The notes: a model not told the origin generated them from the letters alone. Counted from the stretch's first letter, positions 6,285 to 15,129 are shown. The stretch: DNA of 31,443 bases from UBA1189 sp045660385 (GCA_045660385.1 JAZRDT010000103.1:1-31443), one strand, 5' to 3'. Program-made: numbers and translations.

Positions 6285-6825
6285 CGTATTCCTCCTCATC
6301 TTCGTTGTCGCTCTTGCTGAATTTCACCTCATGCAAGGCACGCATGGTGTTCACCAGCGTCTGTCCCCAATATCCGGCAAAGTGTTCGCGGCATTGCGCC
6401 AGTGCATCGTGCATGGTCTCGTTCAGTCCGCTTTGGAACTGGCACACAAAGTCCTTCACCACCTGATAGATGTCGGCCAGGTCCTCGGCGATGCTCTTTC
6501 GTATAGGAGTATCGCTATATTTCATCTCCTCCACGAATACGTCGAGATAGTCGTCGCGGTCGGCCATGAGTTCCTGCATGTTGATGCGTATCACCTCATA
6601 GTCCTCCTCGTTGACGAATGCCTCAAGCGCATCATCGCCCATCACCTCACATTCGGGCATCATGGATGCCTTTATATATAATAGAGGTAGGATCTTGAGT
6701 AAGGTATCTACAAATTCGGAGCGTTTTTGTCCTTCACATTGCTCTATGAAGGCACAATACTCGGCAGCTACGGTGACAAACTCTACCGTGTTGCGCTCAA
6801 ATATCACTTGTGACGGTTGTTTCAT
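6277..6825 (-). CDS. DUF5063 domain protein
   Basis: The 182-aa, mostly helical, strongly acidic protein ends in a DNEDEEEYDD tail. It has no signal peptide or membrane segment. Its sequence (ILPLLYIKASMMPECE, DDYLDVFVEEMKYSD, HFAGYWGQTLVNTMRALHEV) matches what I know of DUF5063, a Bacteroidota family without an assigned function. It overlaps the exonuclease by 8 nt and leads that operon, so a role linked to RNA/DNA processing is conceivable but unproven. Confidence 0.8.
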   Translation of the reverse strand: MKQPSQVIFERNTVEFVTVAAEYCAFIEQCEGQKRSEFVDTLLKILPLLYIKASMMPECEVMGDDALEAFVNEEDYEVIRINMQELMADRDDYLDVFVEEMKYSDTPIRKSIAEDLADIYQVVKDFVCQFQSGLNETMHDALAQCREHFAGYWGQTLVNTMRALHEVKFSKSDNEDEEEYDD

Positions 6826-6847
6826 AGCCTATTTTTGTAAACGGGTG

Positions 6848-6855
6848 TAAAGATA
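6848..6855 (-). promoter_or_regulatory. Candidate -7 box for the DUF5063 operon
   Basis: TATCTTTA on the minus strand differs from TAnnTTTG only at the last base and lies about 22 nt before the DUF5063 ATG. No convincing -33 box is visible. Confidence 0.35.
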
Positions 6856-6913
6856 CAAAAAAAGCGTGAATAATCAGCCATTCGTCACTTGCAATCTAAA
6901 TAAACTTTAAAAT

Positions 6914-6945
6914 CTTGTAGGAAATCGAAACAATTTCTACCTTTG
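6914..6945 (+). promoter_or_regulatory. ftsK promoter
   Basis: CTTG (6914-6917), a 20-nt spacer and TACCTTTG (6938-6945). Transcription would begin near 6951, giving a leader of about 60 nt. This also argues against upstream in-frame starts for ftsK, because they would lie at or before the promoter. Confidence 0.75.
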
Positions 6946-7011
6946 CAGTTAAAATGCGTAGTTTGCATTTCATCCACACCACTCAAGAAACGAAAACAGA
7001 AGATACACGAT

Positions 7012-9480
7012 ATGGCGACACAGAAAAACTCCAGGAAAGAGAAAGTCGAGAAGAAAGAAATAAAGTGGCTGCAAACCTTGCGCAGCACGTTGAAGAACGA
7101 CACCACGCAGTTTGTCATCGGCCTATTGTGTGTGATGGTGGCACTTTACATGGTGCTTGCCTTCTGTTCGTTTGTACTCAATGGCGGGGCCGACCAGAGT
7201 GCCTTGGAGCCTGCTACCGCCATCGAACAGCTCGAGAGTGCAGCTGATGATGCCCCCGATATGGTGAAGAACAGCACCGGCAAGCGAGGTGCCCATATAG
7301 CGCAGAAGCTCATCAACAACAGTTTCGGCGTGTCGTCGTTCTGTATCCCCGCGTTCCTGCTTGTGCTGGGCCTCAACCTCATGCGCATCCGCAGCTACAA
7401 GTTCGACCTCAAGCACTGGGGCATCTGCTGCGCCACCATTCTCGTGTGGGGGTCGCTCTTCCTGAGTGTCACCGTAGATCGTTGGTTTACCGGTTCGGGA
7501 ATCTATTGGGGCGGCTATCATGGCCACAATGTCACCGAGTGGCTTATCGGTCAGTTTGGTATGCCCGGCATCGTCATCCTGTTGCTGGTGAGCGCCATCA
7601 TTTTCAGTATCTACCTCACCCGCACCACGATTGAGGTTATCAGAAAGCTGTTTCACCCCAAGTCTATGCTCCCGGGAAAGGATGAGGTGGAACAAGCCCC
7701 AGAGGTCGTTCCCACCGAGGAGCCCGTTGCCGATACCGCTGACGTAGATTTCACCATCGAGGAGCAGCCTGCAGCCGAGCTCACCTGGGACCCCACCGAT
7801 ACCCCCGAGGAACCCCAGCCTGCAACCGATGAGATGGAGCTCGAGATCGTGGCACAGTCCGCCGAGGAGGAGCCATTGCCTACCGCCGTAAAGGAGGAGG
7901 CGGGCGAAGCAGAGTTCACCATCGAGATCAACGAAGAGGAGGAGGCCGAAAAGATTGTCGAGCCCTACAACCCCCGCCTTGATCTCTCGCGCTATAAGTT
8001 CCCGGTCATCGATCTGCTCGACAAGGCAGGTGACGACTCCCTTTCGGTCGACCGCGAGGAACAGAACACCAAGAAGGACAGCATCATACAGGCATTGCGC
8101 AACTTTGGCATCGAGATCTCATCCATCAAGGCCACCGTGGGACCCACCATCACCCTTTATGAGATAACCCCCGCACCCGGTGTGCGCATCTCGAAGATCA
8201 AGAACCTTGAGGACGATATCGCCCTTACGCTCGCAGCTTTCAGTACCCGTATCATCGCCCCTATGCCGGGCAAGGGTACCATTGGTATTGAAATCCCCAA
8301 TGCCAATCCGCAAATCGTGTCGATGCACTCGGTTATCGCCAGCCGCAAGTTTCAGGAGTGCACCTATGAACTGCCCGTGGCTATCGGTAAGACCATCACG
8401 AACGAAATCTTCATGTTTGACCTTGCCAAGATGCCCCACCTCCTCGTGGCCGGTGCCACCGGTAAGGGTAAGTCGGTCGGTTTGAATGCCATCATCACCT
8501 CCCTGCTATACAAGACGCATCCCGCCGAGCTCAAGCTCGTGATGGTCGACCCCAAGAAGGTAGAGCTCAGCATCTACTCCACCATTGAGAAGCACTTCCT
8601 TGCCAAGCTCCCCGATGGCGAAGATGCCATCATCACCGACGTCACCAAGGTGGTGCAGACGCTCAAGTCGCTCTGCGTGGAAATGGATACCCGCTACGAC
8701 CTGCTCAAGACTGCGGGTGTGCGCAACCTGCGCGAGTATAACAAGAAGTTCATCGATCGCCAGCTCAACCCCGAGAAGGGCCACAAGTACATGCCCTACA
8801 TCGTAGTCATCATCGACGAGTTTGGCGACCTCATCATGGCGGCCGGTAAGGAGGTAGAGCTCCCCATAGCCCGCATCGCCCAGTTGGCCCGTGCCGTAGG
8901 TATACACATGATCATCGCTACCCAGCGCCCCACCACGAACATCATCACCGGTACCATCAAGGCCAACTTCCCCGCCCGCATAGCCTTCCGCGTATCGGCC
9001 ATGATCGACTCACGCACCATTCTCGACCGTCCAGGGGCCAACCAGCTCATCGGTCGCGGCGACATGCTGTTCCTTCAGGGCAGCGACCCCGTGCGTGTGC
9101 AGTGCGCCTTTGTTGATACCCCCGAAGTGGAACGCATTGGCGACTACATCGGCAAGCAGCAGGGCTATCCCACCGCATTCTATCTGCCCGAGTATGTAGA
9201 CGAGAATGCCGGCGAAGGAAGCAACCTTGACGATGTCGACCTCAAGCGTCTCGACCCCATGTTTGAAGACGCCGCCCGCCTTGTCGTTATCCACCAGTCG
9301 GGTTCCACCTCCCTCATCCAGCGCAAGTTCTCCATTGGCTATAACCGTGCAGGCCGTATCATGGATCAGTTGGAGAAGGCCGGCATCGTAGGTCCCGTCG
9401 ATGGAAGCAAGCCCCGCCAGGTACTCTGCGCCGACGAGATGGACCTTGAGTTCAGACTCAAGGCACTAAACGAGAATTGA
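7012..9480 (+). CDS. ftsK: DNA translocase FtsK/SpoIIIE
   Basis: The 822-aa protein starts at ATG 7012 (MATQKNSRKE), downstream of the promoter. Four membrane segments (about 33-57, 107-126, 136-155, 184-204) form the FtsK_4TM anchor. An acidic Glu/Pro-rich linker runs from about 224 to 320. The motor has an alpha domain with DSIIQALRNFGIEISS, Walker A GATGKGKS (481-488) and Walker B VVIIDE (598-603). The C-terminal winged-helix gamma domain contains SFTSLIQRKF-like HQSGSTSLIQRKFSIGYNRA. FtsK pumps the terminus region through the division septum and activates XerCD at dif; gamma reads the polar guide sequences. The length is usual for Bacteroidota. It heads a plus-strand run with the LolA-like gene (24-nt gap). 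Confidence 0.96.
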   Translation: MATQKNSRKEKVEKKEIKWLQTLRSTLKNDTTQFVIGLLCVMVALYMVLAFCSFVLNGGADQSALEPATAIEQLESAADDAPDMVKNSTGKRGAHIAQKLINNSFGVSSFCIPAFLLVLGLNLMRIRSYKFDLKHWGICCATILVWGSLFLSVTVDRWFTGSGIYWGGYHGHNVTEWLIGQFGMPGIVILLLVSAIIFSIYLTRTTIEVIRKLFHPKSMLPGKDEVEQAPEVVPTEEPVADTADVDFTIEEQPAAELTWDPTDTPEEPQPATDEMELEIVAQSAEEEPLPTAVKEEAGEAEFTIEINEEEEAEKIVEPYNPRLDLSRYKFPVIDLLDKAGDDSLSVDREEQNTKKDSIIQALRNFGIEISSIKATVGPTITLYEITPAPGVRISKIKNLEDDIALTLAAFSTRIIAPMPGKGTIGIEIPNANPQIVSMHSVIASRKFQECTYELPVAIGKTITNEIFMFDLAKMPHLLVAGATGKGKSVGLNAIITSLLYKTHPAELKLVMVDPKKVELSIYSTIEKHFLAKLPDGEDAIITDVTKVVQTLKSLCVEMDTRYDLLKTAGVRNLREYNKKFIDRQLNPEKGHKYMPYIVVIIDEFGDLIMAAGKEVELPIARIAQLARAVGIHMIIATQRPTTNIITGTIKANFPARIAFRVSAMIDSRTILDRPGANQLIGRGDMLFLQGSDPVRVQCAFVDTPEVERIGDYIGKQQGYPTAFYLPEYVDENAGEGSNLDDVDLKRLDPMFEDAARLVVIHQSGSTSLIQRKFSIGYNRAGRIMDQLEKAGIVGPVDGSKPRQVLCADEMDLEFRLKALNEN

Positions 9481-9504
9481 TGACCCCTAACCCCAGATAA
9501 AGAC

Positions 9505-10131
9505 ATGTTACAACGATTCAGATTCATCCTGCTGCTTGCCACGTTGGCAACGCACAGCGTCATGGCCCAAGGTGCAGCCGAGGTATGGCTCAGCAAGGCC
9601 GTCGGGCAGTTTCAGAACAAAGGTGTAGAGGTCGTCTTCCGCATCAATGAAGAGGGCTTCCATATAGGCGGCAAACTCCTCATGGATGGTAACAGCTACC
9701 ATTTCGATACCGATGAGATGAAGGTATGGTACGACGGCACCACCCAGTGGACCATGCAGTTTGCCGACGACTACGCAGAGCTCTACATCAGCAATCCCAC
9801 GCTTGAAGACCAGCAGAGCATCAACCCCTACCTCGTGCTCAAGAACTACAAGAACCACTTCATTGCCGCCGATGGCACCGAGAAGACAATAAACGGTAAG
9901 CCCGTACATGAAGTCATCCTCACCGCCAAGGACAAGCGCCAGGAGCTCTCGGCCCTTCATGTATACATCAAGAGCGACGGCAGCATCGACAGCATGCACC
10001 TCATCTTCCCCGACGACCGCACCTATAAGGTCGACGTACGCAGCATGCGCAGCGGTCTCACCTTCCCCAAGCAGACCTTCACCTACTCAGAGCAGACCTT
10101 CCCTGCCGACGAGGTCATCGATATGCGATAA
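9505..10131 (+). CDS. LolA-like outer-membrane lipoprotein carrier protein
   Basis: The 208-aa protein has a signal peptide (RFRFILLLATLATHSVMAQG, cleavage near residue 22). It then has the amphipathic beta-strand pattern of the LolA/LolB fold: VEVVFRINEEGFHIGGKLLMDGNSYHF, followed by VWYDGTTQWTM and the Pro-rich NPYLVLKNYKNHF. LolA carries lipoproteins from LolCDE across the periplasm. It follows ftsK by 24 nt, an arrangement common in the phylum, and is followed 29 nt later by DUF2461. The call rests on fold pattern and context. Confidence 0.82.
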   Translation: MLQRFRFILLLATLATHSVMAQGAAEVWLSKAVGQFQNKGVEVVFRINEEGFHIGGKLLMDGNSYHFDTDEMKVWYDGTTQWTMQFADDYAELYISNPTLEDQQSINPYLVLKNYKNHFIAADGTEKTINGKPVHEVILTAKDKRQELSALHVYIKSDGSIDSMHLIFPDDRTYKVDVRSMRSGLTFPKQTFTYSEQTFPADEVIDMR

Positions 10132-10160
10132 AGGACAAAAGGGAATCAACAAGGATAACC

Positions 10161-10841
10161 ATGAAAGAGATTATAGATTTCCTGAAAGACCTGCAGTGCA
10201 ACAACAACCGTGAATGGTTCGTGGCCAACAAGCCAAGGTATGTAGCTGCAGCCAATCGTTTCAATGCGATTGTCGACGAACTGATACAGGAGATTGCCCG
10301 CTATGACAGCACCGTGACGGGGCTCACCGCCAAAGACTGTACCTATAGAATCTATCGCGATGTGCGCTTCAGTGCCGATAAGAGTCCCTACAAGACACAC
10401 ATGGGCGCCTTCATCTGTCGGGGCGGAAAGAAATCGGGTTACTCGGGCTACTACTTCCACATCGGTACGGGTGGCGAGGGGTATCCCCATGCCCATATGC
10501 TGGCGGCAGGCGATTACTGCTTCGACCCGAAGGTGTTGCAGGTGTTGCGCGAAGATATCGTAGGAGGTGGAGGCGACTTTGATGCCATCGTGAAGGAAGC
10601 ACACCCAACCTTTGAGTTGGACCGTGAGGGAGCCTTGAAACGCAACCCCAAAGGATTCGAGCAGGAGACACTATATACCGATTATCTGCGTCTGAAAGCC
10701 TTCTGCCTGGTACACACACCAAGCGATGAATTCATCTGTGCCGATAACCTTCCACAACGTGCGGCCATCCTTTTCAAATCGGCACAACCCTTCCTGAACT
10801 ATATCAACAGAGCCATAGAGTACGTAAAGGACGAGATGTAA
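10161..10841 (+). CDS. DUF2461 family protein
   Basis: The 226-aa cytosolic protein has the diagnostic DUF2461 motifs: NNNREWFVANKPRY near the N-terminus, RIYRDVRFSADKSPYKTHMGAF in the first third, and GYYFHIGTGG. No catalytic function is established for the family. It is the last gene of the ftsK run and is followed by a terminator. Confidence 0.88.
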   Translation: MKEIIDFLKDLQCNNNREWFVANKPRYVAAANRFNAIVDELIQEIARYDSTVTGLTAKDCTYRIYRDVRFSADKSPYKTHMGAFICRGGKKSGYSGYYFHIGTGGEGYPHAHMLAAGDYCFDPKVLQVLREDIVGGGGDFDAIVKEAHPTFELDREGALKRNPKGFEQETLYTDYLRLKAFCLVHTPSDEFICADNLPQRAAILFKSAQPFLNYINRAIEYVKDEM

Positions 10842-10923
10842 CCCAATCCTCTACATTGCAGAGATAGGTTGATAGATAATTTCTTCCAAGCCTATCAAAA
10901 GAGTGCAGCGAAATATAAAGTAA

Positions 10924-10955
10924 CCGCCTCAGAGTCTCCTCTGGGGCGGTGTTTA
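10924..10955 (+). terminator. Terminator after the ftsK-lolA-DUF2461 run
   Basis: CCGCCTCAGAG (10924-10934) pairs over 11 bp, with one G-U, with 10939-10949 around the loop TCTC. It is followed by TGTTTATGTTTT. Confidence 0.8.
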
Positions 10956-10988
10956 TGTTTTACGTGATCAAAAATGAATACTCCTCGG

Positions 10989-11020
10989 GAGAACTATAGT
11001 TCTCTTCGTCGCAACCGACG
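10989..11020. other. Adjacent palindrome and hairpin between convergent genes
   Basis: A perfect 16-bp palindrome (gagaactatagttctc, 10989-11004) is followed by a 5-bp hairpin (cgtcg/cgacg, 11007-11020). They lie just past the ABC-F stop on the minus strand. They may end that transcript, but no T-run follows directly. Confidence 0.4.
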
Positions 11021-11023
11021 CTA

Positions 11024-12649
11024 TCATACCGCGTCGGCTCCATACATGCGTGTGCGCATTTCTTTGATCAGATCACTTGTGATATATTCATCGTATTCCA
11101 TCATCTTGTCAATGATGCCATTCGGAGTCAGTTCAATGATACGGTTGGCTACGGTTTGGATGAATTCATGGTCATGACTGCTGAAGAGAATATTGCCCTT
11201 ATAGAGTTTCAGATTGTTATTGAAGGCCTGGATGCTCTCAAGGTCGAGATGGTTGGTGGGGGTGTCGAGGATGAGGCAGTTGGCGTTCTTCAGCTGCATG
11301 CGGGCAATCATGCATCGCATCTTCTCGCCACCGGAGAGGACATTCGCTTTCTTCAATACCTCCTCGCCGCTGAAAAGCATGCGGCCGAGGAAACTTTTGA
11401 AGTATACCTCGTTGCCTTCGCCGAACTGACTGAGCCAATCCACGAGGTTGAGGTCGGTGTCGAAGAACTCGGTGTTGTCGAGGGGTAGGTAGGCGGTGGT
11501 GATGGTCACGCCCCAATCAAAAGTGCCGGCATGAGGCTGGCGATGGCCATTGATGATCTCGAAGAGGGCGGTCATGGCACGCGGGTCGCGACTGAGGAAG
11601 ACAATCTTGTCGCCCTTCTCCACATTGAAATTCACATTGCTGAAGAGCACGGTGCCATCCTCCATCTCGGCACGCAGGTCATTGACCTCCAATATCTGAT
11701 TGCCCGGTTCGCGCTCGGGAGTGAAGATGATACCGGGATACTTGCGTGAAGAGGGCTGGATGTCCTCGACGTTGAGCTTCTCGAGCATCTTCTTGCGGCT
11801 GGTGGTCTGCTTGCTCTTGGCCACATTGGCACTGAAGCGGCGGATAAACTCCTCGAGCTCCTTGCGCTTCTCCTCGGCCTTGGTCTTCTGGTTTTGTGCC
11901 TGACGAAGGGCGAGCTGTGAACTTTCGTACCAGAAGCTATAGTTACCGGCATAGATGCTCACCTTGCCGAAGTCGATGTCTACGGTGTGGGTGCACACGG
12001 AGTCGAGGAAGTGACGGTCGTGACTAACGACCAGCACGGTGTGCTCGAAATTGCTCAGATACTCCTCGAGCCAGGTTACAGTCTCCATGTCGAGGTCGTT
12101 GGTGGGCTCGTCGAGGAGGAGGTTGTCGGGGTTGCCGAAGAGGGCTTGGGCCAGCATGACGCGCACCTTCTCCTTACCGCTGAGTTCGCTCATCAGGAGG
12201 TAGTGCTTGTCCTCCTTGATGCCCAATCCGCTAAGCAGGGCGGCGGCATCGCTTTCGGCATTCCAGCCTTCGAGTTCGGCAAACTTCTCCTCCAGCTCGG
12301 CTACCTTCAGACCGTCCTCGTCGCTGAAGTCGGCTTTGGCATAGAGTGCATCGCGCTGGTTCATGATGTCCCACAGCACGGTGTGGCCCATCAGTACGGT
12401 GTTGAGTACGGTGTATTGATCCCACTTGAAGTGGTCCTGACTGAGCACGGAGAGTCGCTCGTCGGGGCCAAGGGTGACACTGCCCTTGGTGGGCTCCAAA
12501 TCGCCACTGATAGCGCGCAGGAAGGTGGACTTGCCTGCTCCGTTGGCACCAATGACTCCGTAGATGTTTCCGTTAGTGAACTTCAGGTTGACATCCTTGT
12601 ACAACACTCTTTTTCCAAACTGAATGGCTAAATCTGAAACTGTAATCAT
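11024..12649 (-). CDS. ABC-F family ATPase, YbiT-like, with one degenerate ATP site
   Basis: The 541-aa protein has two ABC domains in tandem and no membrane segment. NBD1 has Walker A GANGAGKS (34-41) and Walker B LLLDE (177-181), but its signature is LSGKEK (156-161). A charged helical linker (about 245-300) follows. NBD2 has a canonical signature LSGGEK (438-443), but its P-loop is replaced by FLSRDPRAMT (351-360, no GKS/T) and its Walker B reads CLILDT (458-463), with Thr for the catalytic Glu. The composite site made by NBD1 Walker motifs plus NBD2 signature is therefore intact and the other is degenerate. ABC-F proteins act on the ribosomal E site in translation. It lies 77 nt downstream of the CHR transporter pair on the same strand. 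Confidence 0.9.
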   Translation of the reverse strand: MITVSDLAIQFGKRVLYKDVNLKFTNGNIYGVIGANGAGKSTFLRAISGDLEPTKGSVTLGPDERLSVLSQDHFKWDQYTVLNTVLMGHTVLWDIMNQRDALYAKADFSDEDGLKVAELEEKFAELEGWNAESDAAALLSGLGIKEDKHYLLMSELSGKEKVRVMLAQALFGNPDNLLLDEPTNDLDMETVTWLEEYLSNFEHTVLVVSHDRHFLDSVCTHTVDIDFGKVSIYAGNYSFWYESSQLALRQAQNQKTKAEEKRKELEEFIRRFSANVAKSKQTTSRKKMLEKLNVEDIQPSSRKYPGIIFTPEREPGNQILEVNDLRAEMEDGTVLFSNVNFNVEKGDKIVFLSRDPRAMTALFEIINGHRQPHAGTFDWGVTITTAYLPLDNTEFFDTDLNLVDWLSQFGEGNEVYFKSFLGRMLFSGEEVLKKANVLSGGEKMRCMIARMQLKNANCLILDTPTNHLDLESIQAFNNNLKLYKGNILFSSHDHEFIQTVANRIIELTPNGIIDKMMEYDEYITSDLIKEMRTRMYGADAV

Positions 12650-12726
12650 ATTGTTATATCGTTTGTTCTGTTGTTTTCTGTTAGATTGAATTCCCCGGTG
12701 TCTGCTTTTGCTGTATCATGCTGTGG

Positions 12727-13275
12727 TCAATAGATCAGCAGGCCTGCCAAGGCTCCTATGCCCAGTACGGAGAAGGGGCCGAGTTTCTTGAGGTAGAGGG
12801 CGATGAAGGCGGCGATGCAGATGACAAAGCTCTTCCAGTCGATGAAGTTGTCCGGCGTGGCAAGGCTGAGGGCTGCCGTACCGATGAGTCCCAACACGGC
12901 GGGGCGCAGACCTGCCATCACGCCACGGAAGATGGGATGGTCTTTCCAACGGCTATATACCTTGGCCAGCAGGAGCACGATGATGAACGAGGGCAGCACC
13001 ACGGCAAAGGTGGCGGTGAATGAGCCGAGCACACTCATCAGCTCTGACGCTCCCGACTGGGCCAGCACTTCGTAGCCGATGTAGGTGGCCGAGTTGATGC
13101 CTATGGGGCCAGGAGTCATCTGCGAGATGGCGACGATGTCGGTGAAGGTGGTGTCGTCAATCCACCCATGCACGGTGACCACCTGGTTCTGGATGAGCGA
13201 GAGCATGGCATAGCCTCCACCGATGGTGAACATGCCTATGAGGAAGAAGGTCAGGAATAGTTCGATGTACATCAT
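12727..13275 (-). CDS. Chromate transporter (CHR) family half-protein, second of pair
   Basis: The 182-aa membrane protein starts with the CHR signature FFLIGMFTIGGGYAML and continues with ISQMTPGPIGINSATYIGYE, followed by several hydrophobic helices. It is one half of a bipartite (short-chain) CHR transporter whose partner precedes it by 22 nt. The family exports chromate in some species, but many members lie outside any metal-resistance setting and their substrate is unknown. Here no chromate-related gene is nearby. Confidence 0.88.
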   Translation of the reverse strand: MMYIELFLTFFLIGMFTIGGGYAMLSLIQNQVVTVHGWIDDTTFTDIVAISQMTPGPIGINSATYIGYEVLAQSGASELMSVLGSFTATFAVVLPSFIIVLLLAKVYSRWKDHPIFRGVMAGLRPAVLGLIGTAALSLATPDNFIDWKSFVICIAAFIALYLKKLGPFSVLGIGALAGLLIY

Positions 13276-13279
13276 AATG

Positions 13280-13312
13280 TTAATTCTGAATTATGAATTA
13301 TGGATTATGAGT
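13280..13312. repeat. Short-period repeat, gaattat type
   Basis: Copies of (g)aattatg/gattatg occupy the junction between the two CHR halves. On the minus strand one copy supplies the stop codon of the upstream half (13300-13298), so its last residues (THNP) are repeat-coded. Confidence 0.7.
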
Positions 13313-13855
13313 GCCTGTTGTCGGTCGGTTATTGTACCAACTGATGAAGGCGGCCACTACGATGACGCATATCAGGATGTAGATGGGCGACACGCTGAGT
13401 ATGCACACAAGTATCATCGACGCTATCCAGACTACCCACGACCACCAGCGCATCTTGGTGGCCTTGAGCATGTCGATCATGGGTACGCCGATGAGCGCCA
13501 CCACTACGGGGCGTATGCCCTTGAAGGCCTTGATGACGTAGGGGTTGTCCTTGTAGCTGGTGAAGAACATCGCCACCAGGAGGATGATGAGGAAGGGGGG
13601 CAGGCAACTGGCAATGGTGGCCACCACGCTGCCCTTGGTGCCGCGAAGGCGATGGCCGGTGAGGATAGAGATGTTGACGGCAAAGAGTCCGGGGGCGGTC
13701 TGCGCCAGGGTGATGATGTCGACAAAGTCTTCATCGTTCAACCACTTGCGTTGGACGAGTTCGCTCTTTATCGCTGCTATCATGGGGATGCCGCCACCAA
13801 TGGTGAAGGCACCGATCTTTGCGAATACAAGAAATATCTTCCAAAGACTGATCAT
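13298..13855 (-). CDS. Chromate transporter (CHR) family half-protein, first of pair
   Basis: I choose the ATG at 13855 (MISLWKIF) because the longer frame starting at 13900 would begin upstream of the predicted transcription start. The 185-aa product has FLVFAKIGAFTIGGGIPMI and TLAQTAPGLFAVNISILTGH, the CHR family signatures, and about five to six membrane helices. It pairs with the next gene to make a two-subunit CHR transporter, one half per topology. The leader holds a palindrome at the transcription start, which suggests specific control. The substrate is unknown. Confidence 0.87.
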   Translation of the reverse strand: MISLWKIFLVFAKIGAFTIGGGIPMIAAIKSELVQRKWLNDEDFVDIITLAQTAPGLFAVNISILTGHRLRGTKGSVVATIASCLPPFLIILLVAMFFTSYKDNPYVIKAFKGIRPVVVALIGVPMIDMLKATKMRWWSWVVWIASMILVCILSVSPIYILICVIVVAAFISWYNNRPTTGTHNP

Positions 13856-13865
13856 AGGTGTATTA

Positions 13866-13911
13866 TTGCATAAGTTATGCAAAGATAGTGCAAATGCCAA
13901 CGCGAAACAAG
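13866..13911 (-). promoter_or_regulatory. CHR operon promoter with overlapping palindrome
   Basis: On the minus strand CTTG (13911-13908), a 20-nt spacer and TATCTTTG (13887-13880) form a promoter. A perfect palindrome with 8-bp arms (ttgcataa-g-ttatgcaa, 13866-13882) overlaps the end of the -7 box and the predicted start near 13874. This is a natural position for a repressor operator. Confidence 0.65.
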
Positions 13912-14024
13912 TATTGATGACCTCTATATTGCTGTTTCGCTGTCCGGCGCGTACTTTCTCCGCATATCTCTGCGCGTGGAGAGGGGTGGCTTGCGTGCTT
14001 TGGCTAAACTGCTTGCCCGTGAAA

Positions 14025-14056
14025 TTTGGAAATCAGCCAAAAAAGTTTTACTTTTG
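14025..14056 (+). promoter_or_regulatory. trxB promoter
   Basis: TTTG (14025-14028), a 20-nt spacer and TACTTTTG (14049-14056). The start is expected near 14062, with a leader of about 38 nt. Confidence 0.75.
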
Positions 14057-14099
14057 TTCCCTCAAAGCTGAACTATAAATCAATATAAGTATACGAACA

Positions 14100-15035
14100 A
14101 TGGAAACAACAAAATGCCTTATCATTGGCTCGGGCCCTGCGGGCTACACAGCTGCTATCTACACGGGTAGAGCAAACATCCCAACCATCCTGTACGAAGG
14201 TTTGCAACCGGGCGGACAGCTCACCATCACTACTGACATCGAAAACTTCCCCGGATATCCTAACGGCATCAGCGGTTCGGAGATGATGGACGACCTCCGT
14301 CTTCAGGCTGAACGCTTCGGTGCCAGCCTCCGTAGCGGTATCATCACCAAGGCTGACCTCTCGCAGCGTCCCTTCAAGGTGACCGTAGATGACGGTACCG
14401 AGATTGAAGCCGAGACTGTGATCATTGCTACCGGTGCTTCGGCCAAGTATCTTGGACTCGAGGATGAGAAGAAGTATGCTGGTATGGGTGTGAGTGCTTG
14501 CGCTACGTGCGACGGCTTCTTCTACCGCAAGAAGGTGGTAGCCGTAGTGGGTGGTGGCGACACGGCTTGTGAGGAGGCCAACTACTTGGCTGGTCTCGCC
14601 AGCAAGGTGTATCTCATCGTGCGTAAGAACTACCTCCGCGCAAGCCAGATCATGCAGGACCGTGTGATGCAGAATCCCAAGATCGAGGTGCTCTTCGAGC
14701 ATAACGTGACTGGTCTCTTCGGTGAGAATGGCGTAGAGGGTGCCCATGTGGTGAAGCGCAAGGGTGAGGCTGACGAGCAGAACTACGATATCGCGATAGA
14801 CGGACTCTTCCTCGCTATCGGTCACAACCCCAACTCGGAGATCTTCCGCGAGTATCTCGAGACCGATGCCACTGGCTATATCATGACGCAGGGTGCTTCG
14901 CCCGCTACCAACGTGCCTGGTGTGTTTGCAGCAGGTGACGTGGCCGACCCCCGCTACCGCCAAGCGATTGTGGCTGCAGGCAGTGGTTGTAAGGCTGCGC
15001 TCGAAGTGGAGAAATTCCTCGCCGAGAACGAGTAA
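14100..15035 (+). CDS. trxB: Thioredoxin-disulfide reductase
   Basis: The 311-aa flavoenzyme has FAD motif IIGSGPAGYTAAIYTGRA (8-25), the redox-active pair C134-A-T-C137 in SACATCDGFFY, NADPH motif GGGDTACEEA (about 154-163) and the C-terminal FAD block GVFAAGDVADPRYRQAIVAAGSG. It reduces thioredoxin with NADPH. It is a lone gene with its own promoter and terminator. Identification is firm. Confidence 0.96.
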   Translation: METTKCLIIGSGPAGYTAAIYTGRANIPTILYEGLQPGGQLTITTDIENFPGYPNGISGSEMMDDLRLQAERFGASLRSGIITKADLSQRPFKVTVDDGTEIEAETVIIATGASAKYLGLEDEKKYAGMGVSACATCDGFFYRKKVVAVVGGGDTACEEANYLAGLASKVYLIVRKNYLRASQIMQDRVMQNPKIEVLFEHNVTGLFGENGVEGAHVVKRKGEADEQNYDIAIDGLFLAIGHNPNSEIFREYLETDATGYIMTQGASPATNVPGVFAAGDVADPRYRQAIVAAGSGCKAALEVEKFLAENE

Positions 15036-15055
15036 TCATCATCACCGCATAAGAA

Positions 15056-15095
15056 AGAGAATAGGGGCCGACATGTCGGCTCCTATTCTCTTTTT
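15056..15095 (+). terminator. trxB terminator
   Basis: A long hairpin of agagaatagg...cctattctct with an inner gccga/tcggc helix (15056-15091) is followed by TTTTT. The stem carries one G-U pair. Confidence 0.88.
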
Positions 15096-15129
15096 ATGGA
15101 TACTGTATCCTGTACGCTGACAGCTCCCG

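Noticed and set aside
6282..6299. ATG 6299 as the exonuclease start
   Set aside because: ATG 6284 has the Shine-Dalgarno-like GAGGAGGAA and the tight ATGATTGA coupling with the upstream stop.
14073..14963. A 296-codon open frame antisense to trxB
   Set aside because: The sense strand encodes a full thioredoxin reductase with all motifs, so the antisense frame is a shadow.
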